From NCBI GenBank assembly GCA_003136555.1, contig PLEW01000157.1, positions 5,742-53,703 on the forward strand: a stretch of DNA of 47,962 bases, read 5' to 3'. The stretch is from Planctomycetota bacterium (GTDB lineage: Bacteria > Planctomycetota > UBA11346). The notes beneath the pieces were generated by a model that saw only the letters and a list, made by a program, of their open reading frames with translations, made no database searches and had not been told where the DNA came from. How positions within the stretch are numbered: the stretch's first letter is position 1; the number at the start of each line of letters is the position of its first letter. Shown here piece after piece: positions 27,918-35,970 of this stretch. Both the position numbers and the translations under genes were made by a program.

Positions 27918-27921
27918 CTCC

Positions 27922-29199
27922 TCACCGCCCTCCGACGGGGGCAGACGAGCGGCGCGGCTCGAAGGGCATGCCGTAATCGAGATCGGGTGGAATCACGGCG
28001 AATTCGCTGAAGGCCTTGAACATCACCTCGAAGTCCCTGTCGACCGCGCCGATGATGCAGTCGGTCAGGTCGGCCTTCAGCTCGGGGTACTTGCGGATGA
28101 AGTGCCCGTAGTTCACCCGCTCGTCGTAGAAGGCATGCACCAGCTTGCGCATGTTCTCGATGCCCGAGCAGTAGAGCTTGCCGTACTCGGCGAAGGCCTT
28201 GGCCGAGGTGTCGCTCCTGCCCAGCGCCGCATGGACGGCATCGGCAGCCAGCTCTCCGCTCTTCATCGCGAAGAACATGCCCGAGGAGAATACCGGGTCG
28301 AGGAAGTTGAAGGCGTCGCCCGCCAGCAGCAGGCCGTCGCTGGCGCAATGCAGCGAGCGGTAGCTGAATTCGTTGGTGATGCGCACGACGTCGCATTGGC
28401 TCGCCGGAGCGAGATGCTCGATCAGCCAGACGTTCTCCTTGATCTCGCGGTGGTAGATCGCCTCGATGTCCTGGGTGCCGCGGAACAGGTACTCCTTCTT
28501 CGCCACCAGGCCGACGCTCAGCACATCATTGGCCAGGGGGATGTACCAGAACCAGCCCTTGTTCGGCAGATAGGCGACCGTGGTCGCGCCACCGGCGCGG
28601 CCGGGATCGCGCAGCGCGCCCTTCCAATAGCTCCAGATCGCGAAGCGGTCGAGCGCCTTGTCGGGCATGCGCCAGCCGAACTGGTTGATCGCCAGCGCAT
28701 CGCGGCCGCTGGCATCGATGGTGACCGGGGCACGCAGTTCGAAGGGCTTGCCCGACTCATCGGTGCCGCGCACCCCGACCGTCCGGCCCTCCTCCAGGAT
28801 CAGCTCGTCGACCTTGATCCCATGGACGATCTCCGCCCCCTTCTCGCGCGCATTGTCGCGCATCATGCCATCGAACTCGCTGCGCAGCACCTGCCAGGTC
28901 TGGGTCGCCGGATGGTCGAAGTGGCTGTCGAAGAAGAATGGCTGCGACTGCTTGCCGGACTGGCTGACGAAGCAGATCGAATACTTCTTGGTGAAGGCCG
29001 AGGCCTGCAGCTTCTCGATCATGCCGAGGCGCTTGAGGGTGAAGTAGGTGTAGGGGATCAGCGATTCGCCGATGTGGTAGCGGGGGAAGGCCGATTTCTC
29101 GAGGCAGACTACCGTGCGTCCATGCATGGCGAGGATGGCCGATGCGGTTGAGCCCGCAGGGCCGCCGCCGACGACGATGACATCGGGATTGGAGTTCAT
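27922..29199 (-). CDS. FAD-dependent halogenase-like oxidoreductase
   Basis: 425 residues. FAD-binding GGGPAGS at 11-17, then FPRYHIGESLIP (39-49) as in flavin halogenases, a Lys-Lys pair at 71-72 in the area of the halogenase catalytic lysine, and W216-F-W-Y-I-P221, an exact match to the WxWxIP motif of halogenases. LLAGDAFNFLDPVFSSG near residue 300 is the second FAD block, close to the PltA/CmlS-type phenol/pyrrole halogenases. Geranylgeranyl-reductase-like or hydroxylase activity cannot be excluded, because related non-halogenating enzymes keep parts of these motifs. The start ATG at 29199 lies 13 bases after the chorismate-lyase-like gene. Confidence 0.78.
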   Translation of the reverse strand: MNSNPDVIVVGGGPAGSTASAILAMHGRTVVCLEKSAFPRYHIGESLIPYTYFTLKRLGMIEKLQASAFTKKYSICFVSQSGKQSQPFFFDSHFDHPATQTWQVLRSEFDGMMRDNAREKGAEIVHGIKVDELILEEGRTVGVRGTDESGKPFELRAPVTIDASGRDALAINQFGWRMPDKALDRFAIWSYWKGALRDPGRAGGATTVAYLPNKGWFWYIPLANDVLSVGLVAKKEYLFRGTQDIEAIYHREIKENVWLIEHLAPASQCDVVRITNEFSYRSLHCASDGLLLAGDAFNFLDPVFSSGMFFAMKSGELAADAVHAALGRSDTSAKAFAEYGKLYCSGIENMRKLVHAFYDERVNYGHFIRKYPELKADLTDCIIGAVDRDFEVMFKAFSEFAVIPPDLDYGMPFEPRRSSAPVGGR

Positions 29200-29212
29200 G
29201 GGAGCAGCCCTC

Positions 29213-29755
29213 TCAGGAAGCGATGATGGGGAGGATCTCGACGACTTCGGCGATCGGCCGGCCGTCGGCGCCGACCAAAGAGTTGCAGCGGCCATAGAGC
29301 TGGCGCGGCGATGCCAGCTGCAGGGTGCGGTTGATCGGCTCATCGCCTACGATCGAGAAGAAGGCGCTCGGGCGGCTGTGATGGAGCACGCGGCTCTCGA
29401 TCAGCAGGCCGCCCAGCGGCCGCCTGCCCTCGAGGACCACCTGGCGCACCGCGGCCGGCAGCGTCTCGAGGTGGATGTGGATGGCGCCGAACTCGACGGC
29501 ATTGTCGTTGATGTCCAGCAGCACGACATGCCGGCGGTACTCGTCCCCCAGGCTGCGCGCGTCGAGGATCCTGAGGTGGAGCTTGCAGCCGTGGAAGCGC
29601 TCCAGCGTCGGGGTCATGTCGTTGGTGGACACCAGGAGCGAACGGTAGGGCTCGGGCATGTCCCTGCCGTCGATGACATGCGGGATGGCCGGATCGGCCT
29701 TCAGCTGGGCATAGAAGCCGGCAAGCGGTGCGAAGGGATCGCTGATCGCTTCCAT
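29213..29755 (-). CDS. Chorismate-lyase-like (UbiC/DUF98 fold) protein
   Basis: 180 residues with no signal peptide. By eye it follows UbiC: an early LLVSTNDMTPTLERFHG (UbiC: LLLEDSMTKRFEQQG), an Arg in EYRRHVVLLDIND at the place of the chorismate-binding Arg76, RRPLGGLLIES (UbiC: KTPLGRYLFTS), YGRCNSL (UbiC: WGRRSRL), and a C-terminal GRPIAEVVEILP where UbiC has its Glu155 strand. UbiC-fold enzymes split chorismate into pyruvate and 4-hydroxybenzoate. The Glu is shifted by one position in my alignment, so activity is likely but unproven. ATG at 29755 is chosen; an ATG at 29764 lies within the previous gene's end. Confidence 0.6.
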   Translation of the reverse strand: MEAISDPFAPLAGFYAQLKADPAIPHVIDGRDMPEPYRSLLVSTNDMTPTLERFHGCKLHLRILDARSLGDEYRRHVVLLDINDNAVEFGAIHIHLETLPAAVRQVVLEGRRPLGGLLIESRVLHHSRPSAFFSIVGDEPINRTLQLASPRQLYGRCNSLVGADGRPIAEVVEILPIIAS

Positions 29756-29756
29756 G

Positions 29757-31088
29757 TCAGGCATACCTCGCATTGGCATGCTGAGGCAGGAAGAAGCAGT
29801 GCAGCAGGCTGTCGACCTGCAGCAGCGCCTGGCGGGTGAGGGTGAGCCAGGTGCCATCGATCGCCAGGTGACCGTCCGCGACCAGGGCGGTCAGCTGGGG
29901 CTTGAAGCGGACGAGCGGATCGACGCCGAACTTCCTGGTGAAATAGGCGCTGTCGATGCGGCCGAGCTTCAGCTGCAGGATGAACTCGCGGATCAGGCGC
30001 TCGTCATCGTTGGGCGTGTAGGAGCGGTGCAGCGGCAGCTTGCCCGCCTGCAGGCGGGCGAGATAGGGCGCGAAATCATGCTCATTCTGGAAATGCGTGC
30101 CGTTGATGTGCGAGAAGGACGATACCCCCAGTCCGAGCAGGTCGGCGCCTGCCCACAGGCTGTCGCGGTAGACGAAGCGCGCATTGGCGGCATTCTTCAC
30201 TGCGGTATAGGCGCTCTTGACCGTATAGCCGGCCTTCTCCAGCTCGGCGAAGGCGTAGGTCACCCAGCGCCGCTTGGTCTGCCAATCGGCGACCGGGGCG
30301 GTGACCTTGCCATCCGCCTTCATCTGCTTGTAGATGGTGGTGTTGTAGGGCACCTCCATCTGGTAGATGGTGACGCTGTCGGGGGCAAGGGTGATGGTCT
30401 TGGCGACGCAGGCCTTCCAGTTGTCCTCGGTCTCGTTCATCATCCCGGCGATGAGGTCGATGTTCACCTGCGGGAAGCCCATCTGGCGTGCGTAATCGTA
30501 GGCGCGGTAGACCTGCTTCGACTGGTGCGCACGGCCATTGGATTCGAGCACGTGGTCGTCGAAGTTCTCCACCCCGAGGCTCAGCCTGGTGACGCCGATG
30601 TCGCGGATGGTCTTGATCTTGCGGTCGGTCAGCGTGCCCGGCTCGCATTCGAAGGTCACTTCGCTGGCCCCCTCCCACGATACCAGAGCCTTCATCCCGT
30701 CGGTCAGGGCGACTAGCTGCTCGGAGGAGAGGAAGGATGGCGTGCCGCCGCCGAAATAGACGAAGTCGGCCTTTCGTCCCGCGATCGCGGGGCGCTTGGC
30801 GTGCAGGGTGAGCTCGGTCAGCGCGGCGTCGAGGTAGGACTGGATCTCGTCGTTCTTCTTGTCGGTGTAGACGCGGAAGTAGCAGAAGTGGCAGCGCTTG
30901 CGGCAGAACGGCACGTGCAGATAGATGCCGAGATCGGTCCCCGGTCGCGGTGGGCGGTTGAGGGCGTCCTCGGCCTCATGCACGCGCTCCTCCGCCCAGA
31001 ACGAGTAGGGCGGGTAGTTGGAGACGAAGTAGTTCCCCACCGTGGTCGACGTCTGGGCCGGCTCCTGGGTGATGGTGTCATTTGCCAT
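29757..31088 (-). CDS. HemN-like radical SAM protein
   Basis: 443 residues. The radical SAM cluster motif is C62-x3-C66-x2-C69 (FCRKRCHFCYF), followed by YFGGGTPSFLS (112-121), the hallmark of the HemN/HemW/HutW group. It is probably not heme biosynthesis: the family also contains class C methyltransferases, cyclopropanases and heme-degrading enzymes, and its neighbours point to specialised metabolism. A C-terminal HemN_C-like domain (RLIREFILQLKLGRID) is present. It overlaps the upstream propeller gene by 11 bases. The reaction could be C-methylation or another radical modification of the operon product, but this is speculation. Confidence 0.82.
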   Translation of the reverse strand: MANDTITQEPAQTSTTVGNYFVSNYPPYSFWAEERVHEAEDALNRPPRPGTDLGIYLHVPFCRKRCHFCYFRVYTDKKNDEIQSYLDAALTELTLHAKRPAIAGRKADFVYFGGGTPSFLSSEQLVALTDGMKALVSWEGASEVTFECEPGTLTDRKIKTIRDIGVTRLSLGVENFDDHVLESNGRAHQSKQVYRAYDYARQMGFPQVNIDLIAGMMNETEDNWKACVAKTITLAPDSVTIYQMEVPYNTTIYKQMKADGKVTAPVADWQTKRRWVTYAFAELEKAGYTVKSAYTAVKNAANARFVYRDSLWAGADLLGLGVSSFSHINGTHFQNEHDFAPYLARLQAGKLPLHRSYTPNDDERLIREFILQLKLGRIDSAYFTRKFGVDPLVRFKPQLTALVADGHLAIDGTWLTLTRQALLQVDSLLHCFFLPQHANARYA

Positions 31089-32229
31089 TGCCTATCTCCT
31101 TCATGGTGAACGCGTAGAGCGAACCGTCCTCGCATCCGGTGATGGCCATGCTCCCGCAGACCGCCGGCGACCCCCCCACCTTGCCGCCGATCTCGTATGA
31201 CCAGGCCTTGGCCCCGGTGGCGAGATCGAGCAGATAGAGGTGCCCATCATCTGAACCGATCAGCACGCGAGTGCCGCCGATGACCGGCGAACCATCGACA
31301 TTGCCCTGGGTGGTGAACGACCATCGCTCCGCACCGGTCATGCGGTCCAAGGCAAGCACCTGGCGGTCCCTGCTGCCGATGATGACCAGGGCGTCGCCGA
31401 CCGCCGCCGAGGAGAAGAATGGCGATTTACCCTGGTCGTAGCGCCATTTGACCGCCCCGCCGGCGAGGTCGATGCACGCCACCTCGTTGCCGTAGTCGCC
31501 GACCCAGGCGAGGCCGCCATCGACCGCCACCGAGGAGGCGACATAGGCCGAGAGCTCGATGGCGCGCACCCGCATGCCATCCTTGAGATCGACTACATGC
31601 AGATGGGCGTCGCAGCCGCCGACGATCGCCACCTGCACGCCTGCGATGGTCGCGATCGCGGGGGTGCCGTTGATGTAGCTGCCGGTGGTATAGCTCCAGC
31701 GCTCGGCGCCGCTCGCCGCATCCAGGCAGTGCATGGAATTGTCATAGCTGCCGAACACCAGCCGCGTCTCGCCCTGGCTCCGGAACGGCGCCGCCGCGCC
31801 GCAGATCTTGTCACCGGCCTTGAAATGCCAGCGCTCGGCCCCGGTCGCGGGATCGAGCGCGACCAGCAGGCCATCGGTATCGCCGATCACCACCAGCTTG
31901 CCGGTCGGCAGGCTCACCACCGTCGGCGAGGCCTCGATCTCGGCCTTGAGCGCCGCCTCCCAGCGCTTTGCCCCATCCCGAAGGCCCACGGCGTAGCACT
32001 TACCGTCCCGCGAGCCGGTATAGACCACGCCGGCCGAGATCACCGGCGAGCCGAGAATCGCACCCTCGGTCTTGAAGGCCCAGGCAAGCGACATCGCCGG
32101 CGGCAGGGCCACCGGGCTGAGCCCCCGCTGCTCAGGTCCACCGCGGAACTGCGGCCAGTCCGCCCCCTCCTGCGCCACCAGCGGCAGCACCCAGACGAGC
32201 GGCAGCACCGCCAGCGCCGAAGTGATCAT
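31078..32229 (-). CDS. Exported PQQ-like beta-propeller protein
   Basis: 383 residues. Signal peptide in the first 20 residues (ALAVLPLVWVLPLVAQ), then ADWPQFRGGPEQRG. At least six blades with repeats such as ATGAERWHF, ASGAERWSY, MTGAERWSF and ATGAKAWSY, spaced about 40 residues apart, very regular. It is embedded between the iron alcohol dehydrogenase (ATGA overlap) and the radical SAM gene (11-base overlap), in the middle of the enzymatic part of the operon. That makes a functional tie between the propellers and the pathway more likely than chance adjacency. Confidence 0.82.
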   Translation of the reverse strand: MITSALAVLPLVWVLPLVAQEGADWPQFRGGPEQRGLSPVALPPAMSLAWAFKTEGAILGSPVISAGVVYTGSRDGKCYAVGLRDGAKRWEAALKAEIEASPTVVSLPTGKLVVIGDTDGLLVALDPATGAERWHFKAGDKICGAAAPFRSQGETRLVFGSYDNSMHCLDAASGAERWSYTTGSYINGTPAIATIAGVQVAIVGGCDAHLHVVDLKDGMRVRAIELSAYVASSVAVDGGLAWVGDYGNEVACIDLAGGAVKWRYDQGKSPFFSSAAVGDALVIIGSRDRQVLALDRMTGAERWSFTTQGNVDGSPVIGGTRVLIGSDDGHLYLLDLATGAKAWSYEIGGKVGGSPAVCGSMAITGCEDGSLYAFTMKEIGNGK

Positions 32230-33413
32230 GGCTCACCGGCGGCAAGCGCCTGCTGGTAGAGGTGGCGGAACTCCGCCTCGCCGACCGGACGCGGGTTGAA
32301 ACGTCCGGTCCACTGGCCGGCGGCATCGGCCGCCAACGCGGCGATGCCGTCCGGGGTGACGCCCGAGGCGCGCAGGCTGCGCGGCAGGGCGGTGAGGCCG
32401 AGCAGGGTATCGACCCGGCGGCACAGGCCCGCGACTCCGGCGGGGATGTCCCCGGGAGCGGCCAGCCCGGCATGCACGGCGAGGTCGGCATAGAGGCGGG
32501 CGGTGGCCGGATCTTCGGCGTTGAAGCGCAAGACGTGCGGCAGCATGGTCGCGACTGCCTGGCCATGCACGATCGAATGGCGGGCGGTGAGCGGATTCGC
32601 GCATGCATGTGCAGCCCCCAGCATGCTGTTCTCGATCGCCAGACCTGCGAAGGCCGCACCCAGCTGCATCCCCCCCCGCCCAGCGAGGTCGCCTGGCTGG
32701 CTGAGCACCAGCGGCAGGTTGGCCTGCACCAGCGTGAAAGCCTCGCGCGCGAAGAGATGCGACACCTGGTTGCGCTTGGTGGTCACCAGGGTCTCGAGCG
32801 CATGCACCAGGGCATCGAAGCCGGTGCAGGCGGTGACGCGGACCGGTTGGGTGGTGGTGAGCTCCGGATCGAGGATGGCGATGCGGGCCAGCGCCTTGGC
32901 ATCGCCGCAGGCCATCTTTTGATGGCTCTGCTCATCGACGATCAGCGCATAGGATTGGCATTCGCTCCCGGTCCCGGCGGTGGTCGGGATGGCGATCAGC
33001 GGCAGGAAGGCCTTGGTTGCCGCATGCGTGTGCCAGTAGTCGCGCATGCGACCGCCGTTGGAGAGCAGGAAGTTGGCGCCCTTCGCGGTATCCATCGCGC
33101 TGCCGCCGCCCAGCCCGATGATCAGGTCGATGCTCCCGCCCTTCGCTATCGCCAGGCAGGCATCGACATCGACAGTGCTGGGATTCTCGCGCACCTGGTC
33201 GTAGATCACCACCATGATGCCCACCGCATTGAGGGCGGCGCGCACCTTCTCCGCATGCCCGGCGCGGACGATGCCGGGATCGGTCACCAGCAGGGCGTGG
33301 CTGGCGCCGAGACCCTGGGCCAATTCCCCGATGCGGCCCACCGCACCGGCGCCGAAGACCAGGCGGGGCCGCTGGGAGAAATCGAAGCCGGCGATTGAGG
33401 GCTCGCTGTGCAC
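32226..33413 (-). CDS. Iron-containing alcohol dehydrogenase
   Basis: 395-residue group III alcohol dehydrogenase. NAD(P) site GGGSAMD (102-108) and TTAGTGSE. Metal ligands D200, H204, H269 and H283 keep the spacing of FucO (D196, H200, H263, H277). It interconverts alcohols and aldehydes with NAD(P)H. It follows the LuxC-like reductase gene by 9 bases, so reduction of the aldehyde to an alcohol (or the reverse) is the natural reading. The start is a GTG at 33413, with an AGGGA ribosome-binding site eight bases before it. Confidence 0.92.
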   Translation of the reverse strand: MHSEPSIAGFDFSQRPRLVFGAGAVGRIGELAQGLGASHALLVTDPGIVRAGHAEKVRAALNAVGIMVVIYDQVRENPSTVDVDACLAIAKGGSIDLIIGLGGGSAMDTAKGANFLLSNGGRMRDYWHTHAATKAFLPLIAIPTTAGTGSECQSYALIVDEQSHQKMACGDAKALARIAILDPELTTTQPVRVTACTGFDALVHALETLVTTKRNQVSHLFAREAFTLVQANLPLVLSQPGDLAGRGGMQLGAAFAGLAIENSMLGAAHACANPLTARHSIVHGQAVATMLPHVLRFNAEDPATARLYADLAVHAGLAAPGDIPAGVAGLCRRVDTLLGLTALPRSLRASGVTPDGIAALAADAAGQWTGRFNPRPVGEAEFRHLYQQALAAGEP

Positions 33414-33422
33414 GGAATGTCC

Positions 33423-34835
33423 CTACGCCACCGTCTGCACGGCCCGGCGGCGGTAGAGGACCTCGAACAGGTTGCCTTCGTGGGGTTGATCCCAGTGCAC
33501 GTGCGAAGTCGGCATGGCGCCGAGGTTGAGGCGGTGGATGAGCGGCGAGGCCAGCAGCTCGCGGCGCCAGGCGTGATCGTCGGTGATGGCGCTGACCACC
33601 AGCGACGGGCCGATCCTGGAGAGCATCTCGTCCTGCGGCATCTCGAGCACCGAGCAGTAGGGGAAGAGGAATTCGCGATTGGCGAGCGCATGGCCCGACG
33701 ATTGGCAGAACACCACCGTCGGCTGCAGGAAGGTGCGCCCCTGGTGCTGCAGCAGACGCGGGGTGGCGCGCGCCTGGGCGCTGAGGTCGATGGCGCCCGG
33801 CTCCTCGAGGTCGTGGTCAATGGCGGCATTGATGCTCTCGGCCATCACCGGGTTGGCGAATCCGGCAAGTACCGCCTGCGGGTCATCGGCATCGCGCGGA
33901 ATGACCTCGGCCAGGCGCCGTGCCAGGGCCGCGGCGAGCTCCCGGCCATGGGCTGGGACGATGATGGTCGAGGCATTGATGCAGCTGCGTCCGCCATTGG
34001 CGGCGACCGACGAGGCCAGCACCTCGATCAGGTCGCGCCAACCCTCGATGCGGTCGGCGCCGATGAGCACCTTGCTGTAGCCGGGCCCGTGCAGCTCGAC
34101 CCGCGGATCACCGGCATAGCGCTTGGTGATGCTGGCATCGCCGAACAGGAGCGAACGGCCTGCCGCGGCGAGCAGCGCATGCGCACCCTCGTGGCTGGTG
34201 GGATAGAACGACAGGGCGCTGCGCGGGCAGCCGGCGGCGATCAGCGACTGGGCGATGCGATAGGGCGTCCATGGATCATCGCGTCCCGGCTTGAGCGCGA
34301 CCGGCACCTTGAGGGCGATCGCGGGTATCCACAGCGAATTGACGCCCGGTGAATTCGAGGGCAGCACCACGCCGAGCGAATCCGCGGTGCGGTAGAAGCT
34401 CACCGGAACCCCCTGCTGCTCGCCCATGCCGGCATCGAGCACGCTGAGGTCGAGCCCGCGGGTCAGGCCTTTGAGGATCGCGCCCATCTCCAGCAGCACA
34501 TGCGCGATCTTGCCCATGTTGTTGCGCACCAGGGCATGCGGCAGGCCGCATGATGCGGAGGTCTGGCGCACGTAATCATCGGCGGTCTGTTCCTGGCCGG
34601 CATCGCCCACCGGCACCCGGCCGCTGAGGAAGAACTCGCCCGCATCATGGCATATGGCGAGCAGCCGTTTGCTCGGTATGTCCTGCAGCTCGGCCGCCGC
34701 GTCGGCGATGCGCAGCATGTCGCGGCGGATCAGCCCGCTGTTGACCTGGCTGACCTGGGCACCGGTCGTCGAGAGCGTGTCGACGCTGCGATACGGCACG
34801 CCAAAGCGCAGTGCGGGGATGTGGATCGCGGACAT
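33423..34835 (-). CDS. LuxC-like acylating aldehyde dehydrogenase
   Basis: 470 residues of the aldehyde dehydrogenase superfamily. The catalytic Cys is C285 in NGGRSCINAS, close to Cys286 of LuxC in a protein of the same length. The cofactor region GVVLPSNSPGVNSLWIPAIA resembles acyl-CoA reductases (LuxC and related acylating types) more than the classic PWNFP form. It would reduce an acyl-CoA or enzyme-bound acyl group to the aldehyde, or run in reverse. A GGAGG ribosome-binding site lies five bases before the ATG at 34835. It is adjacent to a LuxE-like gene, mirroring the luxC/luxE pair of fatty acid reductase. Confidence 0.78.
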   Translation of the reverse strand: MSAIHIPALRFGVPYRSVDTLSTTGAQVSQVNSGLIRRDMLRIADAAAELQDIPSKRLLAICHDAGEFFLSGRVPVGDAGQEQTADDYVRQTSASCGLPHALVRNNMGKIAHVLLEMGAILKGLTRGLDLSVLDAGMGEQQGVPVSFYRTADSLGVVLPSNSPGVNSLWIPAIALKVPVALKPGRDDPWTPYRIAQSLIAAGCPRSALSFYPTSHEGAHALLAAAGRSLLFGDASITKRYAGDPRVELHGPGYSKVLIGADRIEGWRDLIEVLASSVAANGGRSCINASTIIVPAHGRELAAALARRLAEVIPRDADDPQAVLAGFANPVMAESINAAIDHDLEEPGAIDLSAQARATPRLLQHQGRTFLQPTVVFCQSSGHALANREFLFPYCSVLEMPQDEMLSRIGPSLVVSAITDDHAWRRELLASPLIHRLNLGAMPTSHVHWDQPHEGNLFEVLYRRRAVQTVA

Positions 34836-34860
34836 GGGACCTCCGGAGAGGGACTGGAGC

Positions 34861-35970
34861 CTAATACACGCCTTCGATGATCTTGCCGCTCTGAGCGCCG
34901 AATGGCCGCACATCGGCGACGCCATCCCAAGGATAGCGCGCGGTCGGCTGCTTGCGCATCGCCTCGTCGCGTTCCAGCAGGCGGGGCATGAAGAACTCCT
35001 TGGTCAGCGTCGTCAGCTCGACCCGCCCCCAGGCGCCGACCGCGACATCCTGGGTCGCATCATCGGGATTGACCACCCGCAGCACGGCACGCGGCTGAGG
35101 CGCATGGTAGGTCACGCTCCAGCCGTCATTCGCGCTCACCGGCAGGCTGCACGCCAGGCCCATCAGGGTGTTGCCATAGGTCGGCACGAACTGCGCCTTG
35201 CCCTCGAGCACCTCCTCGCTGAGGAAGCGCACCACCTGGGGCGTCATCGAGGTACCGCCGCAGAACACGCCTTTGATCCCCAGGCCGACCAGCGAGGTCC
35301 GCTCGGCCATCGCCTCGAGGATCTTCGGGGTGGTGAACAGGCAGTGGATGTTCTTGCGGTTGCGCAGGATGGTGATCGCCTGGTCGACCACATGCTCCTT
35401 GTAGGCCTCGGCCTGGGCGTAATCGCCCTTGCCCAGGCAGCGCTTGACCCAGCGCGGATCCAGGTCGAGATGGTAGCACGAGCCGCCGCGGATGTTGGCG
35501 AGATGCTCGATGGCGAGGCGCAGCCGGCGCGGACCGGTAGGACCGGCCATCAGCCAGTGCGAGTTCTTGGGGAAGTAGCGGTCCTCCAGCGTCAGGGAGA
35601 ACTCGCTGTAATCGATCAGGTGGTCCTGCCAGCTGACGCGCTGCTTGGGCATGCCAGTGGTGCCGCCGGTCTCGAAGATCATGTACGGGCGCTTGGCATA
35701 GGCCTTCGGCACCCAGCGCTCGTTTGGTTCGTCGCGCAGCAGGTCGTCGGCGAAATTGGGGAAGCGCAGCAGGTCCTTGAAGCCCTTGACCTCCTTGGCC
35801 GGGTTCCAGCGCGCCTTCCTCGCCCATTCGAGCCAGAACGGCGATCCGGTGGCTGGCGAGAAGTGCCAGCTGACGATGGCGCGCACGTGGGCGTCGAGCT
35901 TCTTGGCTGCCGCCGCGACTGCGGCGGCCGAAGCGGGCCGGTGTGCCGGGGATGCATAGGGGGCATTCAT
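34861..35970 (-). CDS. LuxE/PaaK-like acyl-activating enzyme
   Basis: 369 residues, the size of LuxE acyl-protein synthetases (about 370). Adenylation motif ETGGTTGMPKQR at 100-111, with Gly in place of the first Ser of the usual T-S-G-T-T-G. Later blocks: GPTGPRRLRLAIEHL, GVFCGGTSMTP, FVPTYGNTLMGLAC and RYPWDGVADVRPF. LuxE activates fatty acids with ATP and passes them to LuxC. This would be the second adenylate-forming enzyme in the operon, besides the PaaK-like ligase. The start ATG at 35970 overlaps the symporter stop by four bases. Confidence 0.72.
   Translation of the reverse strand: MNAPYASPAHRPASAAAVAAAAKKLDAHVRAIVSWHFSPATGSPFWLEWARKARWNPAKEVKGFKDLLRFPNFADDLLRDEPNERWVPKAYAKRPYMIFETGGTTGMPKQRVSWQDHLIDYSEFSLTLEDRYFPKNSHWLMAGPTGPRRLRLAIEHLANIRGGSCYHLDLDPRWVKRCLGKGDYAQAEAYKEHVVDQAITILRNRKNIHCLFTTPKILEAMAERTSLVGLGIKGVFCGGTSMTPQVVRFLSEEVLEGKAQFVPTYGNTLMGLACSLPVSANDGWSVTYHAPQPRAVLRVVNPDDATQDVAVGAWGRVELTTLTKEFFMPRLLERDEAMRKQPTARYPWDGVADVRPFGAQSGKIIEGVY

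Noticed and set aside
29757-31088. Heme biosynthesis gene hemN
   Set aside because: The GGGTPS and CX3CX2C motifs are shared by the whole HemN group, and the setting is a specialised-metabolism operon, so the specific name is not justified.
33423-35970. Bioluminescence (lux) genes
   Set aside because: Only LuxC- and LuxE-like proteins occur; there is no luciferase (LuxA/LuxB) and no LuxD.
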